24,547 bases of DNA from IMG/VR virus record IMGVR_UViG_3300014495_000011, positions 1 through 24,547 of that record. The stretch is one strand, 5' to 3'. A model generated the notes under the pieces. That model had not been told where the DNA came from, did not search any database, and saw nothing but the letters and a program-made list of their open reading frames with translations. The stretch comes from a virus. Shown here piece by piece: positions 21,705 through 24,547 of the stretch. Position 1 is the first letter of the stretch. Each line of letters begins with the position of its first letter. The position numbers and the translations under genes were made by a program.

Positions 21705-22020
21705 TCCGGCTACCCTCTCGAAGACTCACCTTCAGCGTGACCCGGAAGCGTGGGAGTGGCAGGAGCTTCGAGACTACGTGGTCTACGAGATCACGAAGAT
21801 GACCGGCGAGTTCAGCGGGCACACCAACGGTGCCGCCGAAGCTCAGATCTTCAGGAGCTTCCTTCGCCGCCACGGTCCGAACGCACAGCGCATAGCCCGC
21901 TATGCACTGGACACGTGCGGTGGTCTCTGGTACGCTTCACCCGTCACCATCCTCGACTTCTGCAAGAACAGTGACCCGCAGTTCGCAGACCCCATCCTGA
22001 AGCGCTTGGAGGCAGCATGA
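21619..22020 (+). CDS. Hypothetical protein, 133 residues
   Basis: ATG 21619 is preceded by GAAGGAAT (21606-21613) and overlaps the zinc-ribbon gene by 86 bases. The first ~30 residues are Pro/Ser/Thr-rich linker; the rest is helical: WQELRDYVVYEITKMTGEF, EAQIFRSFLRRHGPNAQRIA, RYALDTCGGLWYASPVTILD. No family was recognised. Its position just ahead of a DnaC-type loader suggests a replication-associated helper, for example a DNA-binding adaptor (inference). Confidence 0.6.
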   Translation: MLLNLDTARSPKPTPTPSLPTPTSPASVDPATLSKTHLQRDPEAWEWQELRDYVVYEITKMTGEFSGHTNGAAEAQIFRSFLRRHGPNAQRIARYALDTCGGLWYASPVTILDFCKNSDPQFADPILKRLEAA

Positions 22021-22313
22021 ACAAGAAGACCCCGGAGTATCAGATCGAGATGCAGAACCGGCGAGGTCGACGGCTGGCTCCGGTTCCGTACATCCCCCTC
22101 TGCGACAACTTGCCCGAGCCGAAGCTCATCGGATGGTACAACCTCGCCACCGGCCTGATCCTGACGGCCAACTTCAACCCGTCACTCGGAGGCTCATCCA
22201 CGAAGCCGAACCTCGCACACAACAGGCGAGTCCGGGCGCTCGATGATCGAGTCAAGCTCGCCGTGAAGGAGGTGGCTGCTAGTGCCGAAGCTGAAGCTCC
22301 CGCCGAATCCTAA
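22017..22313 (+). CDS. Hypothetical protein, 98 residues
   Basis: ATG 22017 lies in an ATGA overlap with the upstream stop, with TTGGAGG (22006-22012) as ribosome site. It has a basic N-terminus (KKTPEYQIEMQNRRGRR), a central hydrophobic/Pro segment (PVPYIPLCDNLPEPKLIGW) and a C-terminal Ala/Glu-rich helix. No motif or family was recognised. Its end overlaps the AAA+ loader by 32 bases, and the loader's SD lies inside it. Confidence 0.6.
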   Translation: MNKKTPEYQIEMQNRRGRRLAPVPYIPLCDNLPEPKLIGWYNLATGLILTANFNPSLGGSSTKPNLAHNRRVRALDDRVKLAVKEVAASAEAEAPAES

Positions 22314-23145
22314 GGGCATTCGGGTCCTTCAGTCCTGGGAGTCGGATCGGCTCAAGCTCCTCTTCCCCAACCCGGACAAGCTACCCCCGACGTACAAGGA
22401 GTGCATCACCTGCGGCGGCACCAAAGAGTTCAAGTGGTTCGACTTCGAGAACATGAAGAACGACTTCGTTCCGATTGCCGACTACGAGTGTGACTGCATC
22501 GGGCAGTGGGTTCTCCATCGGTACTTCCTCTACAACGGGATCGGCACCGAGCTTCAGCGCCTTGGCTGGCCCGCCTGCATCGTGGTAGGTGAACCCCGCC
22601 GCATCGTTCAGCAGTACGTGCAAGAGGACAACATTGGCTGGAACATGGATCAGGGCATAGGCCTGTACCTGTACGGCCCGAACGGCACCGGCAAGAGTCT
22701 CATGGCGAGCATCCTCTTGCGGCGCACTCTAGCGTCCGGCTACTCCGGGCACTGGACCTCCTTCCATGAGATGCGATCAGCCAAGACGAACACGTGGAAG
22801 GACGAGGGTCGGTCGGAGTGGTTCAACAGGAAGATCCTAGCGACGAGCGTGCTCGTCATTGACGACCCTGGCCAAGAGGGCAAGACTGAGAAGTCTCTCG
22901 AATACTCACGAACGATTCTCGATGAGGTGATCCGGCATCGGATGCAGGCCAGCCTCGTCACGATCATCACTTCGAACCAGACCCCGGAGAACTTCCGGTT
23001 GCTCTATGGAGGCGCCGTGGACTCACTGATCCAAGAGCGCATGATCCCGGTATCGGTCCCCGGCGAGGACTACCGCCCGAACATGCGACCCGACAAAGAA
23101 CGAGATCGTAAGCTGGGACTGACCCGGCCCATCGTGATCGCATGA
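22282..23145 (+). CDS. DnaC-type AAA+ helicase loader
   Basis: 287 residues from GTG 22282, with AAGGAGG (22266-22272) nine bases upstream. The N-terminal Cys group (CITCGG, C41-C44; CDC, C70-C72) is a likely zinc site, as in DnaC/DnaI-type loaders. The AAA+ core has Walker A GPNGTGKS (132-139), Walker B VLVIDD (190-195), a sensor-1-like ITSNQ (229-233) and a later basic segment with LIQERMIPV (249-257). It should load the phage DnaB-type helicase onto DNA, consistent with that gene lying directly downstream with an ATGA overlap. The C-terminus is Arg/Lys-rich (RPDKERDRKLGL). Confidence 0.85.
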   Translation: MPKLKLPPNPKGIRVLQSWESDRLKLLFPNPDKLPPTYKECITCGGTKEFKWFDFENMKNDFVPIADYECDCIGQWVLHRYFLYNGIGTELQRLGWPACIVVGEPRRIVQQYVQEDNIGWNMDQGIGLYLYGPNGTGKSLMASILLRRTLASGYSGHWTSFHEMRSAKTNTWKDEGRSEWFNRKILATSVLVIDDPGQEGKTEKSLEYSRTILDEVIRHRMQASLVTIITSNQTPENFRLLYGGAVDSLIQERMIPVSVPGEDYRPNMRPDKERDRKLGLTRPIVIA

Positions 23146-24467
23146 GTGACAATGGGCTGACTGCCGAGAAGTCCCTCTTCGCACTCCTGACGGACGTGTC
23201 TTCGATGGAGTACCTCATCCTCGAAGGCTTCCGGGCGGAGTACCTGCCAACGTCGGACACCCGGTTTATTCTCGACTGGGCTATTGACGAGTTCATGCGC
23301 ACGGGCAACGTGTATGCCCCCACTCCTGCCATGTTCGAAGCCACCGACGCACCGGAGCACAAGAAGTCGCTGGCCGACGTTCTGCTCGACAACGGCATCG
23401 ACGTTCACGAGACTTCGCAGCAGCCTATAGAATGGTGTGTGCTAGAGCTAAAGGCCGACTGGCTGCGCCGGACAGCCACCGTTGCTCACCGGGACATGGG
23501 CACCAACCTGAACGAGTCCATGTCGGAAGACATGCAACGTGTCTACATGGGAGATGTGTCCAAGCTGGTCGACGTTGGGGTGCAGCTTGAGACAAGGAGA
23601 ACCGCCGTGGAGATGGTATCAGAAGCCGAGAACATCCTGACCCGGTACGAGGCACGCAAGGCAGACCAAGGGTTCCGGGGACTGACCCTGGGGCTGCAAG
23701 AACTGGACGACTTTACGGGTGGCATCCACGAGGACGAGCTTGCTGTCATCGCTGCACCGCAGAAGACCGGCAAGTCCTACTTCCTCGACCTCATCGCCCT
23801 GAGGGAGCTTGAGAAGGGACACTCGGTCGCTCTATGCACGCTTGAGAACGGCATCGACATGACCATCGACCGCATCGCCTGTCTCGCCACCGGCATCCAC
23901 CCGAGCCGGATGACGAGGGGCCAGCTAACGCCCGAGGAGGAAGACGGGCTGGCGACGTGGGTGCACGACGAGTTCAGTCAGATGAAGGACCAGCTATGGA
24001 TCTTGAAGCCCCCGCAAGGAGAGCGCACGGCACAGTTGATCGTGAGTAAGGCTCGCACCCGGAAGGTGGACGCTCTCCTGGTCGACCAACTCCTCTGGAT
24101 GGAGTCTGTCGACACCCGCATCCCCATGAACCAGCAGATCCGAGAGAGAGTCACCACTCTCAAGACGATGGGCGAGTCCAGCGCCCGGCCCATGCCGATC
24201 ATCCTGGCCCATCAGGTCAACCGTGACGGAATCGAGCGAGCACGCAAGGCCAACCGCCTGTGGCCGAACGACATGGCCGAGGGCGCAGCCGTCGAGCAGA
24301 CCCCGGACTGGATCTTCTCGATGTGGCAGTCCGACGACATGAAGACGGTCGGTCAGATCCTCTGGCAGACCCTCGGCTCCCGCCGTGAGGAGTTCAGGAA
24401 CTTCGACCTCTACTGGAACGTCGAGACTGGTGTCCTGCGGTTCATGAACGAAACGTCGCTCCCGTGA
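23142..24467 (+). CDS. DnaB-type replicative DNA helicase
   Basis: 441 residues. The N-terminal ~170 residues are helical, as in DnaB-type interaction domains, then the RecA-like motor follows: Walker A APQKTGKS (205-212), catalytic-Glu region LENG (234-237), Walker B ALLVDQLLW (311-319) and HQVNRDG (357-363, motif H3-like). The Walker A is atypical (PQKTGKS rather than the usual RPxMGKT/S). It should form the hexamer that unwinds the fork, loaded by the upstream AAA+ protein. ATG 23142 is in an ATGA overlap without its own clear SD, so it depends on the loader's translation. Confidence 0.85.
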   Translation: MSDNGLTAEKSLFALLTDVSSMEYLILEGFRAEYLPTSDTRFILDWAIDEFMRTGNVYAPTPAMFEATDAPEHKKSLADVLLDNGIDVHETSQQPIEWCVLELKADWLRRTATVAHRDMGTNLNESMSEDMQRVYMGDVSKLVDVGVQLETRRTAVEMVSEAENILTRYEARKADQGFRGLTLGLQELDDFTGGIHEDELAVIAAPQKTGKSYFLDLIALRELEKGHSVALCTLENGIDMTIDRIACLATGIHPSRMTRGQLTPEEEDGLATWVHDEFSQMKDQLWILKPPQGERTAQLIVSKARTRKVDALLVDQLLWMESVDTRIPMNQQIRERVTTLKTMGESSARPMPIILAHQVNRDGIERARKANRLWPNDMAEGAAVEQTPDWIFSMWQSDDMKTVGQILWQTLGSRREEFRNFDLYWNVETGVLRFMNETSLP

Positions 24468-24547
24468 GCCGCCGAGGGCTGCACGGCCCCAGTCCGCTAG
24501 AGTACCTGTCGGACATCGACAAGAAGCAGATGGCCCTCGACCTTCTG
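24464..24547 (+). CDS. Partial CDS running off the window
   Basis: GTG 24464 (GTGA overlap with the helicase stop) opens a frame with no stop to the end of the window: 28 codons, basic start then DIDKKQMALDLL. The overlap style and continuity suggest a real gene in the replication operon. Too little is present to identify it. Confidence 0.55.
   Translation, partial: MSRRGLHGPSPLEYLSDIDKKQMALDLL

Noticed and set aside
1-24547. CRISPR arrays, tRNA genes, integrase, attachment sites, insertion sequences
   Set aside because: No spaced direct repeats, cloverleaf-like segments, tyrosine/serine recombinase motifs or transposase-like genes with terminal repeats were seen by eye; a tRNAscan or repeat search could still find diverged examples.

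Overview
This window is a stretch of a tailed-phage genome that most likely infects a high-GC Gram-positive (actinobacterial) host. The reasons are the strong G/C preference at third codon positions, frequent GTG starts, tightly packed genes joined by 4-nt ATGA/GTGA overlaps, and several promoters whose predicted start point falls on or next to the start codon (leaderless mRNAs are common in Actinobacteria). The host assignment is inference. All genes but two read on the + strand.

Region 1 (1-11450) is the distal-tail module. It holds a baseplate hub-like protein carrying a possible double-psi beta-barrel insert, a repeat-bearing fibre-like protein, a gp25/W-type wedge protein, a small zinc-ribbon protein wedged between baseplate genes, a baseplate J protein, and a 1626-residue structural protein. 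The order gp25/W - J - giant protein mirrors P2 W-J-I and points to a contractile-tail (myovirus-type) baseplate. The module ends with a papain-fold cysteine-peptidase-like protein and a 24-residue single-span membrane peptide.

Region 2 (11450-19530) is an accessory and helicase region. A GIY-YIG homing-type endonuclease overlaps the start of an SNF2-family helicase. A reverse-strand HNH endonuclease overlaps the helicase's 3' end. Several small zinc-motif proteins follow, then a CBU_0592-like membrane protein with a C-terminal zinc ribbon, then a DinG/XPD-type helicase with an added DnaJ-like zinc finger, and an endonuclease VII-type HNH protein coupled to its stop codon. Thus both helicases are bordered by mobile-type nucleases, and the first ~300 nt of the SNF2 gene has codon usage like the neighbouring nuclease rather than like the rest of its own gene.

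Region 3 (19527-24547) is an early/replication module: a holin-like membrane protein, several unrecognised proteins, a DnaC-type AAA+ helicase loader, a DnaB-type replicative helicase, and the start of one more gene running off the window. Loader and helicase are translationally coupled and should act together at the phage replication fork.

The least ordinary signals are the helicase/nuclease mosaic with a sharp composition boundary, a set of similarly spaced near-leaderless promoters (two sharing a 14-nt near-palindrome), the DnaJ-type finger inside the DinG-like helicase, and the density of CxxC zinc-motif proteins. No tRNA, CRISPR array, integrase, attachment site or insertion sequence was seen, and no gene-free stretch exceeds 300 bases.
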